Source: an uncultured Deferribacteres bacterium
Lineage (GTDB): Bacteria > Zhuqueibacterota > JdFR-76 > DREG01
Assembly: GCA_913009825.1 (NCBI GenBank)
Contig: CAJVYQ010000025.1
Span: forward strand, 1-64,000
DNA length: 64,000 nt
Direction: 5' to 3'
Part shown: positions 1 through 9,013 of the stretch, in pieces
Position numbering within the stretch: position 1 is the stretch's first letter
How the letters are laid out: each line of letters opens with the position of its first letter
Notes under the pieces: model-generated
What the model was told of the DNA's origin: nothing
The model's database searches: none
Seen by the model: the letters and a program-made list of their open reading frames with translations, nothing else
Position numbers and translations under genes: made by a program

Positions 1-127
1 TCGCCTTGCCGTGAACGACAAGGCTAAGAAATGAAAGGGCGCTAAAGCGTCCTATTTACGATAGCATCCTTCAGGATGCTTTCATGTCTTAGCCTGAGGG
101 TTCACTCTCAGGCGACCTGAATAGTTA
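1..127. repeat. Right part of a GTAACTATTCAG-family inverted-repeat element
   Basis: Nearly identical to 8601-8727, with one substitution and one missing G. It contains palindromes (GCGCTAAAGCG and AGCATCCTTCAGGATGCT) and ends in the family's terminal sequence ACCTGAATAGTTA. The left terminus lies outside the window. Non-coding; likely a non-autonomous mobile or REP-like repeat. Confidence 0.8.
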
Positions 128-204
128 ACTTTTAACTTTCAACTTTTGGTTTCTCCAGGTCAGGTGCCTGCAAGTTGATAGGAATAATATTCACAGTTGT
201 TCTC

Positions 205-2082
205 TTATCTGGTTAGAATCATTTGTTTTGTGAGAATTTGTTGTCCTGCCTGCAAACGGTAGAGATAAGCGCCGCTGGAAACGCTTTTACCCGACGCATT
301 CGTCCCTTCCCAGGAAACCGTATAAACGCCGGGTTGCTTTCGTTCGCTGACCAACGTTGTGACGCGACGTCCGATTATATTATAAATTTCGAGCCGGACA
401 AAACAAGGTTCAACAACGGCGAACCGGATTTGTGTTACCGGATTAAAGGGATTGGGGTGATTTTGCCACAATTCTATTTTTTCCGGCAATGCGGAATCCG
501 GAGCGCTTTTCGCTGCTGTGACTAACGGAGCCAGTTTTTCATTTTCCATTTCCGATAGTTTTTGCGCCAGGCGATTTCGTTGCGCCATTATATCCGGGTC
601 GTTGTAACGGGGATGATCAGGATGAGCCAGATTTTCCAACTCATTCTGATCGTTGACCAGATCGTACATTTCGTATTCCGGGGCAGCCTGGCCGTTCCCA
701 TCGAAATAACGCGCATACTTCCAGTTTTTCTCTCGAATACAGCGGATTCGATTTGGTGGTTCTACAAGCTGGTCTATATTTTCCTGTCCCACCTTAATGT
801 CATCAAAAGTGAATAGAATAGCATCCTGAACATCGCCGGAACCGGAATTGAGAATCACGTGAGAAAAATCCTTGCCCCTAAAATCCCATTGATCCCGATT
901 GGGAACTCCGGAGAGCGTTGCGATTGTCGGCATCATGTCAACCAATGAAACCAAGGTCTGGCTGGATTGGGGTGAAGGGAAAAGCACCGGGTTGGATACG
1001 ATGAGCGGAATGTGAATCGTCTCCTCATAAGTTACAAACATCTTTTGCCGCAGACCGCCGTGAGATAGGCCCATCTCACCGTGATCGGCGAGTCGAAAAA
1101 TCAATGTGCTTTCGGTTAGTGGTTTCTCACCGTCGGAGCGCGCTTCCAGCGCATCCAGCACACGGCCAATTTGTCCATCCACGTGTTTGAGCAGATTGCC
1201 ATAAAAATTAATGTAGTGACTCTTTTTCGATGGTGTATTGACCATACCCAGACCAGCGGCCAGCGCTTTGATCAGTTCGGAATGGGCTTTGGGCTTGTAA
1301 TTGGCGGCTAAATTCTCGCCGGCCGTTGAGGGGATTTTAATGTCGCCTTCCAACATTGTGTTTTCGTAATCATCCGCATAATTTTTGGGATAGCCGGTTA
1401 TATCGTGGGGATTAACCAGCGATACGAAAAAGGCAAAAGGCTGAGTCGGGTTTATGGTTTGTAAAAAAGTAACGGCATCGTCCACAAAACGCTCGTCATG
1501 ATTTGCGCGTCCCCCGCCGTAATTTTCGGGCGCCACATTCTCTCCGGCATCCGGTGGATCCCACGCGTCAAAGCCATAACGTGCCAGATCGTCGGCGTTC
1601 CATTCCTCGCCCTGCGGCTTACTGACATGCCATTTGCCCTTGTAATATACGTTGTATCCCGCGGATTTTAGTATTTTGGCCATATTTTGCATGCCGCTAT
1701 CCAATTCAGGCTCGAATTCTGTGGAGGCGCCGTGTTCCGCCTCAGGGAGAGTGCCGGTAACTCCGTGCTGTTCCGGATAGAGTCCCGTCAATAGGGTTGC
1801 CCGGCTTGGCGAACACATGGAACTATTGCAAAAGGCATTGGTAAAAGACAGACCTTTTTTTCTGAGCCGAACTAAATTGGGCAGATTGGTTTCTTCCCAC
1901 CCTTCTGGAAAATGCTGCGTGTAACGCTCCTGGTCCGTGATGATGAAAAGGAAATTTGGTTTGACCGGAAACTTTACTCCCGGATTAGACAACGCTTTGG
2001 AAATCGGTATTCCGGCCAGTGTCAATCCGCCGCCTGCCGCCAATTGTCTTAAAAAGCGCCTTCGTGAGGTTTGTCTGTTCAT
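205..2082 (-). CDS. Exported sulfatase with T9SS C-terminal sorting domain
   Basis: Arylsulfatase-family hydrolase of 625 residues, predicted to remove sulfate from an extracellular ester such as a polysaccharide. The N-terminus carries a twin-arginine-like signal (SRRRFLRQ) followed by a hydrophobic stretch. The sulfatase signature C90-S-P-S-R94 followed by ATLLTG is intact; Cys90 would become formylglycine. Metal-site residues sit near D50 in IITDQ. Residues ~538-625 form a type A sorting domain (NHPNPFNP near its start, GAYLYRL near its end), which implies T9SS export to the cell surface. The start ATG has a good upstream GGAAGG. The upstream neighbour is a truncated M23 gene whose stop lies 2 bases away. 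The natural substrate cannot be read from sequence. Confidence 0.9.
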   Translation of the reverse strand: MNRQTSRRRFLRQLAAGGGLTLAGIPISKALSNPGVKFPVKPNFLFIITDQERYTQHFPEGWEETNLPNLVRLRKKGLSFTNAFCNSSMCSPSRATLLTGLYPEQHGVTGTLPEAEHGASTEFEPELDSGMQNMAKILKSAGYNVYYKGKWHVSKPQGEEWNADDLARYGFDAWDPPDAGENVAPENYGGGRANHDERFVDDAVTFLQTINPTQPFAFFVSLVNPHDITGYPKNYADDYENTMLEGDIKIPSTAGENLAANYKPKAHSELIKALAAGLGMVNTPSKKSHYINFYGNLLKHVDGQIGRVLDALEARSDGEKPLTESTLIFRLADHGEMGLSHGGLRQKMFVTYEETIHIPLIVSNPVLFPSPQSSQTLVSLVDMMPTIATLSGVPNRDQWDFRGKDFSHVILNSGSGDVQDAILFTFDDIKVGQENIDQLVEPPNRIRCIREKNWKYARYFDGNGQAAPEYEMYDLVNDQNELENLAHPDHPRYNDPDIMAQRNRLAQKLSEMENEKLAPLVTAAKSAPDSALPEKIELWQNHPNPFNPVTQIRFAVVEPCFVRLEIYNIIGRRVTTLVSERKQPGVYTVSWEGTNASGKSVSSGAYLYRLQAGQQILTKQMILTR

Positions 2083-2084
2083 CT

Positions 2085-2393
2085 TTATCTTCCTTCCTGA
2101 TTGCTATTACACCGCGCCGGATAAATCACCCGGCCGTAACCGAACGGGGAGATTCTCACTTTCCAGACGTAACCGCTTCGTGTGGCAAAGACTTTGTAAC
2201 CTTCCCGTCCCCAGGTTTTGATATCGATTCCCGCATGAAAATGGCCGGACCAGAATTCGGCAAAAGAAGAAGTCAAATTATGGCCGGCGTCTGTCGGCCA
2301 GAGATAATTTTGTGCTGCAAGATTCCCAGTCCAACAAAACAAGCTAAGGAAAACATATAAAAAACAGATGTGATTTTGTTTTATTCCTGTCAA
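2085..2393 (-). pseudogene. Truncated M23-family peptidase, N-terminal fragment
   Basis: 102 codons. There is a signal peptide (MTGIKQNH... to LAAQN), then a segment typical of the start of an M23 peptidase domain: LWPTDAG, a Zn-ligand stretch HAGIDIKTWG, and GYGRVIY. Homology stops at about 2119 and the reading frame ends after a short unrelated tail (PARCNSNQEGR). The second half of the M23 fold, with the motif usually written YAHL and the distal histidine ligands, is missing, so it cannot be an active endopeptidase. The deletion joint places the sulfatase start directly behind it. Probably a relic; it may still supply the upstream transcript of the sulfatase. Confidence 0.65.
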
Positions 2394-2794
2394 TTAAAGA
2401 TATTTTTCATAAAGTTAAAAATTTACGAATAAACAGGAATGAATATAAACAAAATCAATTTTGAAAGCAAGTTGAAACAAATAATTTATTTTCACATATT
2501 GCAGGAGTTTTTTCCTATGCATGGAAGGGAAAATGGTTGTTCTTTATTTTGCGAAATTTTTTTTCGTGACAAATCACAGGATATTTAAAGGCTTCAAAAT
2601 TGCTAAAACGGTTGCATACAATTGTAATGTGATAACCCACGATTAAAATTGTGGCCTAAGATAAAAGAAAAATAAGACTTGGACAGAAGTTCAACTCCTG
2701 CTCAAGCAAGGATTTTTATTCGAAAAATTCGCGTAATTTGCGGGCATAAAATTGATATTTCAAAAAAATTGTGAATAATTCAGGTTAAAAACTG
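2394..2794. other. Non-coding stretch upstream of the mutY remnant
   Basis: AT-rich with no convincing ORF. At 2637-2660 there is a degenerate copy of the CCCACGA/TCGTGGG palindrome also seen at 40141 and 46973. At 2773-2790 the sequence AATAATTCAGGTTAA resembles a terminus of the GTAACTATTCAG repeat family, immediately before the mutY remnant. Confidence 0.4.
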
Positions 2795-3168
2795 ATGGAA
2801 ATCAAAAAAGAATGGTTTGAAAAAAATCTAACTTCCTTTCGGGCGAGTTTACTCAGATGGCACGTAAAAACGGAAGAGATTTACCCTGGCGGAAAACCTC
2901 CTCACCGTACGAAATCCGGCTCTCGGAAATCATGTTACAGCAAACCCGTGTGGATACGGTGATACTGTACTATTTCCGGTTTTTGGCAAAGTTTTCCACC
3001 ATTCAGGCTCTGGCGGCGGCCACACTGCAGGAAGTGCTCAAAGCCTGGGAAGGGTTGGGTTACTATTCCAGAGCGAGAAATATACACAGGACGGCCAACA
3101 GGATTGTGCGGGAATAGGGTGGAGAATTTCCACGCACGATGCAGGAAATCTGCTCTTTACCAGGTGCA
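2795..3168 (+). pseudogene. mutY: Decayed mutY (A/G-specific adenine glycosylase) N-terminal remnant
   Basis: MutY is a base-excision repair glycosylase acting on A opposite 8-oxoG. Here only its N-terminal ~120 residues survive, in pieces. From ATG 2795 the frame reads an N-terminal helix ending FRASLLRW, then the conserved region GRDLPWRKTSSPYEIRLSEI, MLQQTRVDTV and WEGLGYYSRARN continues in a different frame from about 2860. That frame hits TAG at 3115-3117 where the family usually has Gln/His (xGGEFP), and GGEFPRTMQEICSLPG continues after the stop. Homology ends near 3165, before the helix-hairpin-helix catalytic Asp and the 4Fe-4S cysteines. A frameshift, a nonsense codon and a truncation make it non-functional. 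Confidence 0.8.
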
Positions 3169-3575
3169 GTTCTATTTGAGCCTTTTGTATTGTATCTTTT
3201 CGTGAATTCAGTGGGTGAACTGAATAGTTATAATAAAAAATAAAAAAATAAAGAAAAATAAAAGTTGATATTGCTTTAAATCGGGGAAATGTGTATCTTT
3301 CTTTTGTATGATTGGTTATTTATTTAAAGATGAATTCAGTGAAGTTTCCATAACTCGTCAGATAACCGACCGGTTTTTTGCAATGGAGAAACTATATCTT
3401 TCAAACACTGCTATTCCTGTTCTTGGTTTTATCCTTATTCTCATTGCTCTAACCATTGATAATTTTGTTTTTTATTTAGAATGCGGTCGTACAAACACCG
3501 CTTTTTTTTTGCCGAAACTGATGAAAATGCAATCAGAATTAGCACAAAATTTTGTCATTTAAGTAAGGGAACGCT
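3169..3575. other. Non-coding stretch with a repeat terminus
   Basis: Begins where mutY homology is lost. 3198-3231 reads TTCGTGAATTCAGTGGG and then ACTGAATAGTTAT, an end of the GTAACTATTCAG repeat family, so an element probably replaced the 3-prime part of mutY. An 84-codon ORF at 3308-3562 has one hydrophobic segment but no recognisable family and overlaps a terminator-like hairpin, so it is not called. Confidence 0.4.
3483..3510 (+). terminator. Weak intrinsic terminator before the oxidoreductase operon
   Basis: Five-base-pair stem GCGGT/ACCGC with a nine-base loop followed by nine T residues. It lies 65 bases upstream of the first oxidoreductase gene and would insulate it from upstream transcription. 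Confidence 0.35.
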
Positions 3576-4124
3576 ATGATTGAAATTCGCATTCACGGGC
3601 GCGGCGGACAGGGCGCGGTAATCGCTTCCAAATTATTGGCGATGGCATTTTTTAAAGAAGGTAAATTTGTCCAGTCTTTTCCTACCTTTGGCGTGGAAAG
3701 AAGAGGCGCTCCTGTGGCGGCATTTGTCCGCATTGACGATAAGCAAATACTGGTGCGCAGCCAGATTTATGAACCGGATCATATCATTGTGCTGGATCCT
3801 ACCTTGATCGATGCGGTAGATGTTACTCAGGGTCTGAAACCCGGCGGCTGGATTCTGATCAATTCAACCCAAAAACCGGAGGAGTTTGGTAATCTCAAAA
3901 AATTCAAAGTGAGTGTGGTGGATGCCAGTGATATCGCCGCGCGGCATCGTCTGGGTTCTAAATCTCATCCTATTGTGAATACGGCCATTCTGGGTGCTTT
4001 TGCCAAAATAACGGGATTGGTAAAGATCGATTCTGTTCTGGCGGCCGTAGGGGAAGAAGTGCCGGTTCATCCCGAAGAAAATATGAAAGCTTCAAAAGAA
4101 GCTTATGAAAGTGTTGTTGTCTGA
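3576..4124 (+). CDS. porG: 2-oxoacid:ferredoxin oxidoreductase gamma subunit
   Basis: 182 residues, the usual length of a stand-alone gamma subunit. Family hallmarks are IRIHGRGGQGAVIASKLLA at the N-terminus, FPTFGVERRGAPVAAFVRI and YEPDHIIVLDPTL. It forms part of the cytoplasmic enzyme that decarboxylates a 2-oxoacid with CoA to acyl-CoA, CO2 and reduced ferredoxin. It is first of four co-directional genes (gamma, GltD/ferredoxin fusion, alpha, beta). Pyruvate is the most likely substrate judging from the beta subunit, but 2-ketoisovalerate cannot be excluded. Confidence 0.9.
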   Translation: MIEIRIHGRGGQGAVIASKLLAMAFFKEGKFVQSFPTFGVERRGAPVAAFVRIDDKQILVRSQIYEPDHIIVLDPTLIDAVDVTQGLKPGGWILINSTQKPEEFGNLKKFKVSVVDASDIAARHRLGSKSHPIVNTAILGAFAKITGLVKIDSVLAAVGEEVPVHPEENMKASKEAYESVVV

Positions 4125-4256
4125 AATGAAAATCGGAAAGGAACTGTTCGTATACTCACTGAAGACGGGGGAATTTGATATGCCAAAATATTTTTTGTTG
4201 TTCAGTGAGCAAAATAGTTTCGCGAGAGATTTCAAAAGGAAGAGAAGGAGGCGGCA

Positions 4257-6008
4257 TTGAGCAAGGTTATCAAATTTAACAAGGAATCAGATTTACCTCC
4301 GTTGGTGATGTCGCTTGGCACTACGCTGGTAAATAAAACCGGATCGTGGCGATACCTGCGTCCGGTATATCAAGATAAAACAGCTCCCTGCATTGAAGCT
4401 TGTCCCGCGAGTGAAGATATTCAGCAATACATGTACCTGGTGGCAAAAGGTGAGTTTGACAAAGCCTGGGAAACGCTGGTAGCGGAAAATCCGTTTCCCG
4501 CCGTATGCGGCCGCGTTTGTTATCATCCGTGCGAACTGAGTTGCAACCGCGGTGAATTTGATCAACCGCTGGCCATCAACGCAGTGGAACGGTTCATCGG
4601 CGACCACGGTCTGGAGCGTTCCCTCGAACCGTTTAAAATTGCTGCTGATCGCAAGGAAAAAGTAGCCATTGTCGGTTCGGGCCCGGCCGGTTTAACCTGC
4701 GCGTACAATCTTCGCCGTCTGGGCTTTAAGGTTGTTGTGCTGGAAAAAAATGAAAAACCGGGCGGTGTACTGCAATTCGGCATTCCGGAGTACCGCCTGC
4801 CGAAGGATATTTTGGCCAAAGAAATTTCACGTTTGGAAGATTTTGGCATCGAAATTAAGACCGGTGTGGAAATAGGCAAAGATGTCTCATGGGCAGCATT
4901 GCTGAAATATGATGCCGTATTTCTCGCTCTCGGTGTGCACCGGAGCCGGGCGATGGATGTGCCGGGAGAGGAATTGGACGGCGTCATCTCCGGTCTGGAA
5001 TTTTTATCACAGATAGCGCGCGGCGAGAAAGTTGCATTGGGACAAAATGTAGCCGTGATCGGCGGCGGCAACACCGCCATGGATGCTGTACGAACCGCGC
5101 TGCGTTTGGGTTCAAAAGCAAAAATCTATTATCGCCGCACCCGGGCGGAAATGCCGGCCATCCGGGATGAAATAGAAGAAGCGGAGCGTGAAGGGATCGA
5201 AATGGAATTTTTGGTCACGCCCGTCAGAATCAGCGGTGAAAATGGCAGAGTGAAAGAGATGACGCTGCAAAAGATGGAGTTGGGCGCGCCCGATGAAAGC
5301 GGCAGAAGACGGCCTGTACCTGTTGCGGGTTCGGAATACACGGTTACTATCGACAATGTGATCACCGCCATCGGTGAAATGGGCGATTTTAATTTTATCC
5401 CCGAAGATATGCTTGAATGGGGCACAGTAAAAACCAATCATTTCGGACAGACCAATATCGAACATGTTTTTGCCGGCGGCGATATCATCGAACAGCCGCA
5501 TACCGTGGTTCACGCCATCGGTTCCGGTAAACGAACGGCAATGGCCATTCAGGCTTATCTGGATCATGTTGATCCGGAGACGCTGGTGGACAAGATCAGC
5601 GTTGGGTTCAAAGGCGGTTTTTCTTTCGAGCGATTTAACGACGGACAAACAGGCGATCCGGTAGATAATCATCAGGTAGTGCATTACGAACAGATCAATA
5701 AAAACTATTTTACTGAAAAACCGCGCAATGAGGCAGATGAACAGGAAATCTCCGCCGGAATCACTACATTTAGGGAAGTGAAAACAACTTTTGATGCGCA
5801 AACGGTCATCGGCGAGGCTTTGCGCTGTTTCAATTGCGGCGTCTGCAATATGTGCGATAATTGTGTCATTTTCTGTCCGGATGTGGCAATTAAGCGGCGG
5901 GAAGATGACTACCGCTACGAAATCGATTACGACTATTGCAAAGGCTGCGGTATCTGTGTAGTGGAATGTCCGAGAAATGCGCTTTCCCTGATCCCGGAAG
6001 GGAAGTGA
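4257..6008 (+). CDS. GltD-like NAD(P)H flavoprotein fused to a PorD-type 2x[4Fe-4S] ferredoxin
   Basis: 583 residues, starting at TTG 4257 behind a strong GGAGG. Domain order: a cysteine-rich Fer4_20 region (CIEACPAS, CGRVCYHPCELSC) at ~40-110; FAD site VAIVGSGPAGLTCAYNL at ~137; PGGVLQFGIPEYRLP; NAD(P)H site VAVIGGGNTAMDAVRTAL at ~265; then two ferredoxin motifs at the C-terminus (CFNCGVCNMCDNCVIFCP and CKGCGICVVECP). This is the delta/ferredoxin subunit of a 2-oxoacid:ferredoxin oxidoreductase fused to a glutamate-synthase-small-subunit-like electron-transfer module. It could pass electrons between the oxidoreductase and NAD(P)H. Glutamate synthase itself is unlikely because no large subunit is nearby. 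Confidence 0.85.
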   Translation: MSKVIKFNKESDLPPLVMSLGTTLVNKTGSWRYLRPVYQDKTAPCIEACPASEDIQQYMYLVAKGEFDKAWETLVAENPFPAVCGRVCYHPCELSCNRGEFDQPLAINAVERFIGDHGLERSLEPFKIAADRKEKVAIVGSGPAGLTCAYNLRRLGFKVVVLEKNEKPGGVLQFGIPEYRLPKDILAKEISRLEDFGIEIKTGVEIGKDVSWAALLKYDAVFLALGVHRSRAMDVPGEELDGVISGLEFLSQIARGEKVALGQNVAVIGGGNTAMDAVRTALRLGSKAKIYYRRTRAEMPAIRDEIEEAEREGIEMEFLVTPVRISGENGRVKEMTLQKMELGAPDESGRRRPVPVAGSEYTVTIDNVITAIGEMGDFNFIPEDMLEWGTVKTNHFGQTNIEHVFAGGDIIEQPHTVVHAIGSGKRTAMAIQAYLDHVDPETLVDKISVGFKGGFSFERFNDGQTGDPVDNHQVVHYEQINKNYFTEKPRNEADEQEISAGITTFREVKTTFDAQTVIGEALRCFNCGVCNMCDNCVIFCPDVAIKRREDDYRYEIDYDYCKGCGICVVECPRNALSLIPEGK

Positions 6009-6196
6009 GAGAAGTTTTAAGTTCGAAGTGCCTAAAGTGAACTAAAGTTGAAGAACACAGCGGCGTAAAATTTTGAGTTTATTGTGTTAAAAGAACCGAG
6101 GGCATGGGAAATGTTACTTTTTTAGGGATTAAATTTTTATTACCGCAAGCGTTTAGAATGATCATCAGGAATGAATGAAATAAAAGAGGTTGCCTC

Positions 6197-7357
6197 ATGA
6201 AAAAAGTTTTAATGGGAAATCATGCAGTTTCGTATGGTGCCCGATTGGCGAGAGTGGAGGTGATTGCCGCTTATCCCATTACTCCTCAAACCCAAATTGT
6301 CGAAGAACTGTCCGAGTTGTGCGCGAATGGGGAACTGGATGCGAAATTTATCAAAGTGGAATCCGAACATTCCGCCATGGCCAGTTGTATGGGCTCGTCA
6401 GCGGCGGGCGCCCGGGCATTTACGGCAACCAGTTCGCAGGGTTTGGCGTTAATGCATGAATTGCTCCATTTCGCTTCGGGAAGCCGTTTGCCCATTGTAC
6501 TTGCCAATGTGAACCGTGCCATGGGACCGGGCTGGAACATCTGGACGGAACAGACAGACAGTCTGGCGCAGCGGGATACCGGGTGGTTGCAATTTTACTG
6601 CGAAAACAACCAGGAAGTTTTAGATACGGTGATTCAATCTTTTAAAATTGCGGAACAATTGGCGCTGCCGGTGATGATGGTCCTGGATGCGTTTATTTTG
6701 TCTCATACTTACGAAATTGTGGATGTTCCCGAACGGGAATTAATCGACAAATTTCTGCCGCCATATATGCCGGAATTCAAAATGGATGTAGATGATCCGC
6801 ACGCATTTGGCGCCCTGGTAACGCCGGATAATTACTATGAAATTCGTTACAAAATGCAGAAAAGCATGGAGAAAGCGCCTCAAATTGTTACGCAGACAGG
6901 TGTAGAATATGGCGAAATTGTCGGACGAAGTTATGATGTACTGGAAACTTATTTTTGTGACGATGCCGAATTGGTGCTGGTTGCCGCCGGCACCCTGGTC
7001 AGCAATTCCCGTGCAGTGGTTCAGGAGTACCGCAGTAAAGGGATTAAACTGGGATTGTTGAAAATTCGCATGTTCAGACCGTTTCCAACAGAGCAAGTGC
7101 GAAAAATATTATTGCACATTCCCAAAATCGCTGTCATAGACCGGAATATTTCGTTTGGCGCCTCGGGAATTTTCTTTCAGGAATTGAAAGCCGCCCTGTA
7201 TGGCCGGGATGGTGTAAGCGAAGCGAGAATTTTTGGTTTCATCATCGGTTTGGGCGGCCGGGATGTGAGATTGCAGGACATCGCCGAGATTGTGGATTAT
7301 GCGCTGGAGGAGGAGAAACCCAAAGAGGATATCATCTGGATGGGATTGAAGCGCTGA
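6197..7357 (+). CDS. porA: 2-oxoacid (pyruvate):ferredoxin oxidoreductase alpha subunit
   Basis: 386 residues with an AGAGG ribosome site 7 bases before ATG. The pyrimidine-binding domain begins with YPITPQTQIVEELSE, followed by KVESEHSAMASCMGSSAAGA and RAFTATSSQGLALMHE. The C-terminal domain has RPFPTEQVRKIL and IDRNISFGASG, both typical of PorA. It supplies the pyrimidine half of the thiamine diphosphate site and pairs with the beta subunit encoded at 7624. A 156 bp inverted-repeat element separates the two genes, so the operon has been invaded but not broken. Confidence 0.92.
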   Translation: MKKVLMGNHAVSYGARLARVEVIAAYPITPQTQIVEELSELCANGELDAKFIKVESEHSAMASCMGSSAAGARAFTATSSQGLALMHELLHFASGSRLPIVLANVNRAMGPGWNIWTEQTDSLAQRDTGWLQFYCENNQEVLDTVIQSFKIAEQLALPVMMVLDAFILSHTYEIVDVPERELIDKFLPPYMPEFKMDVDDPHAFGALVTPDNYYEIRYKMQKSMEKAPQIVTQTGVEYGEIVGRSYDVLETYFCDDAELVLVAAGTLVSNSRAVVQEYRSKGIKLGLLKIRMFRPFPTEQVRKILLHIPKIAVIDRNISFGASGIFFQELKAALYGRDGVSEARIFGFIIGLGGRDVRLQDIAEIVDYALEEEKPKEDIIWMGLKR

Positions 7358-7366
7358 GAGTCTCGT

Positions 7367-7522
7367 ACCTGAATTGAGCGATTCTACTGTCATTCCGTAG
7401 GAAACTTGTTGGTTTAGTGCACAGAACTAACAAGATTCTTTCCCGCCTGCGGTTCGTCGGGCAGGCAGAATGACAAAACTCTTTGGGTGGTTGTTTCAAA
7501 CTAAGAATCGCTCAATTTAGGT
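7367..7522. repeat. 156 bp inverted-repeat element, AATTGAGCGATTC family, copy 1
   Basis: Ends are ACCTGAATTGAGCGATTCTA and AGAATCGCTCAATTTAGGT, near-perfect inverted repeats. A second copy in opposite orientation and of the same length lies at 38263-38418, including the internal CCCGCCTGCGG and CAACAAGATTC parts. No ORF. MITE-like, inserted between porA and porB. Confidence 0.85.
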
Positions 7523-7623
7523 TGCAATTAATTCATATACGTGTGAAACAAGATGAAGGCACATCGTTCATAAGTGAGTGATTTACGAATTTCAGATACT
7601 GTGACTGAAATAGAGAGGTAAAA

Positions 7624-8520
7624 ATGGCTATTGTCGATATAAAACCAAGGATTCCGGAACAGGAACTGATGTATTCCGGCCATCTGGCGTGTCCAGGTTG
7701 CGGTGCTTCTCTTTCCATGCGCTACGCGTTGAAAGCGCTTGGCCCCAAAACCATGGTGATTATTCCTGCCTGCTGCTGGTCTATCATTGCCGGGCCGTTT
7801 CCCTATTCCGCATTGGGAGTGCCTATTTATCACACCGCCTTCGAGACGGCGGCGGCGGTTGCCTCCGGCCTGAAAGCCGCACTGGACCAGAAAGGCAAAA
7901 GTGACGTTACCGTGATGGCTTGGGCAGGAGATGGCGGCACCTTCGATATCGGTTTCCAGGCGCTATCCGGTGCAGCGGAAAGAAATGACGATTTTATCTA
8001 TGTTTGTTACGATAACGAAGCGTACATGAACACAGGCATTCAGCGCAGCTCTTCCACGCCGTACGGCGCCTGGACAACCACCACGCCGGAGAAACATCTG
8101 AAAGAGCGTCCCAAAAAAAATATTGTGGAAATTTTAGCCGCACATCTGATTCCTTATATTGCGACGGTTTCGGTGGCTTATCCGGAGGATTTTATCCGCA
8201 AAATGAAAAAAGCGCAATCGATCCGCGGCATGAAATTTATCCATATTTTTTCGCCCTGCCCGCCGGGATGGAAAATTCAGGACGATCAATCGATCAACGT
8301 GTCACACATGGCGGTTAACAGCAAAATATTTCCGTTGCTTGAAATTGAAAATGGTGAAAAATACACACTGACAGTTGAACCGAAGGGCACACCGGTCACA
8401 GAGTATTTACAGGCGCAGGGCAGATTTCGCCAATTGAAGAAGGAAGATTTTCAGATAATACAGGAAAGTGTCGATTTGATCTGGCAACGGTTGCTTAAAA
8501 AAGTAAATGATTCAAAATAA
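7624..8520 (+). CDS. porB: 2-oxoacid (pyruvate):ferredoxin oxidoreductase beta subunit
   Basis: 298 residues, starting behind AGAGAGG. It carries the thiamine-diphosphate-binding half: CPGCGASLSMRYALKA, AGDGGTFDIGFQALSGA (the GDG...N metal/diphosphate motif) and YDNEAYMNTGIQRSSSTPYG. Cysteines of the conserved [4Fe-4S] set include those in HLACPGCGA and PACCWS. The NTGIQRS/TPYGAWTTTTP stretch is closer to pyruvate enzymes than to 2-oxoglutarate enzymes, which is a family-level inference. Last gene of the operon; a repeat element follows 50 bases later. Confidence 0.92.
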   Translation: MAIVDIKPRIPEQELMYSGHLACPGCGASLSMRYALKALGPKTMVIIPACCWSIIAGPFPYSALGVPIYHTAFETAAAVASGLKAALDQKGKSDVTVMAWAGDGGTFDIGFQALSGAAERNDDFIYVCYDNEAYMNTGIQRSSSTPYGAWTTTTPEKHLKERPKKNIVEILAAHLIPYIATVSVAYPEDFIRKMKKAQSIRGMKFIHIFSPCPPGWKIQDDQSINVSHMAVNSKIFPLLEIENGEKYTLTVEPKGTPVTEYLQAQGRFRQLKKEDFQIIQESVDLIWQRLLKKVNDSK

Positions 8521-8568
8521 ATTGGTTCCTGTTCAGACCACGAAAAACACATATTACATAAAAAGGGT

Positions 8569-8729
8569 GTAACTATTCAGGTGTTTTCTTTCAATCTTTT
8601 TCGCCTTGCCGTGAACGACAAGGCTAAGAAATAAAAGGGCGCTAAAGCGTCCTATTTACGATAGCATCCTTCAGGATGCTTTCATGTCTTAGCCTGAGGG
8701 GTTCACTCTCAGGCGACCTGAATAGTTAC
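8569..8729. repeat. 161 bp GTAACTATTCAG-family element, complete copy
   Basis: Bounded by GTAACTATTCAGGTG and GCGACCTGAATAGTTAC. Bases 8601-8727 match window positions 1-127. It contains internal palindromes GCGCTAAAGCG and AGCATCCTTCAGGATGCT. No coding capacity. Confidence 0.85.
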
Positions 8730-8788
8730 AAAAGGATTTATGAATGGCAATCGTTCGTGAAATTCGTGGTGAACCGGAACCGTTATTG

Positions 8789-8979
8789 GTAACTATTCAG
8801 GTATGCCGGTTTCCTGATGCGGGAAAAGCCTTCAACTGAGTTTATCCTGAGGCCCTTCAACAAGCTCAGGATGAACTTGTCGAAGGGCTCAGAAAGGGCT
8901 CAGGCTGGCTGGAAAAACCATGCTGAGCGGGGTCGAAGCGTGATTATTGTTGATAGACAGAGCATACCCGAATAGTTAC
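8789..8979. repeat. 191 bp GTAACTATTCAG-family element with different interior
   Basis: Starts GTAACTATTCAGGTATGC and ends GCATACCCGAATAGTTAC, an 18-base inverted repeat with one mismatch. The interior carries CTGAGTTTATCCTGAG and GAAGGGCTCAG, a sequence also found at 26359-26405. It has the same ends as the element at 8569 but unrelated cargo, so the ends define the family. Confidence 0.8.
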
Positions 8980-9013
8980 ATTTATTGTATTTAATTTAAT
9001 TGGGAGAAATTCA

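Noticed and set aside
3308-3562. 84-codon ORF with a hydrophobic segment upstream of the oxidoreductase operon
   Set aside because: No ribosome site or recognisable family, and a terminator-like hairpin with nine T lies inside it.
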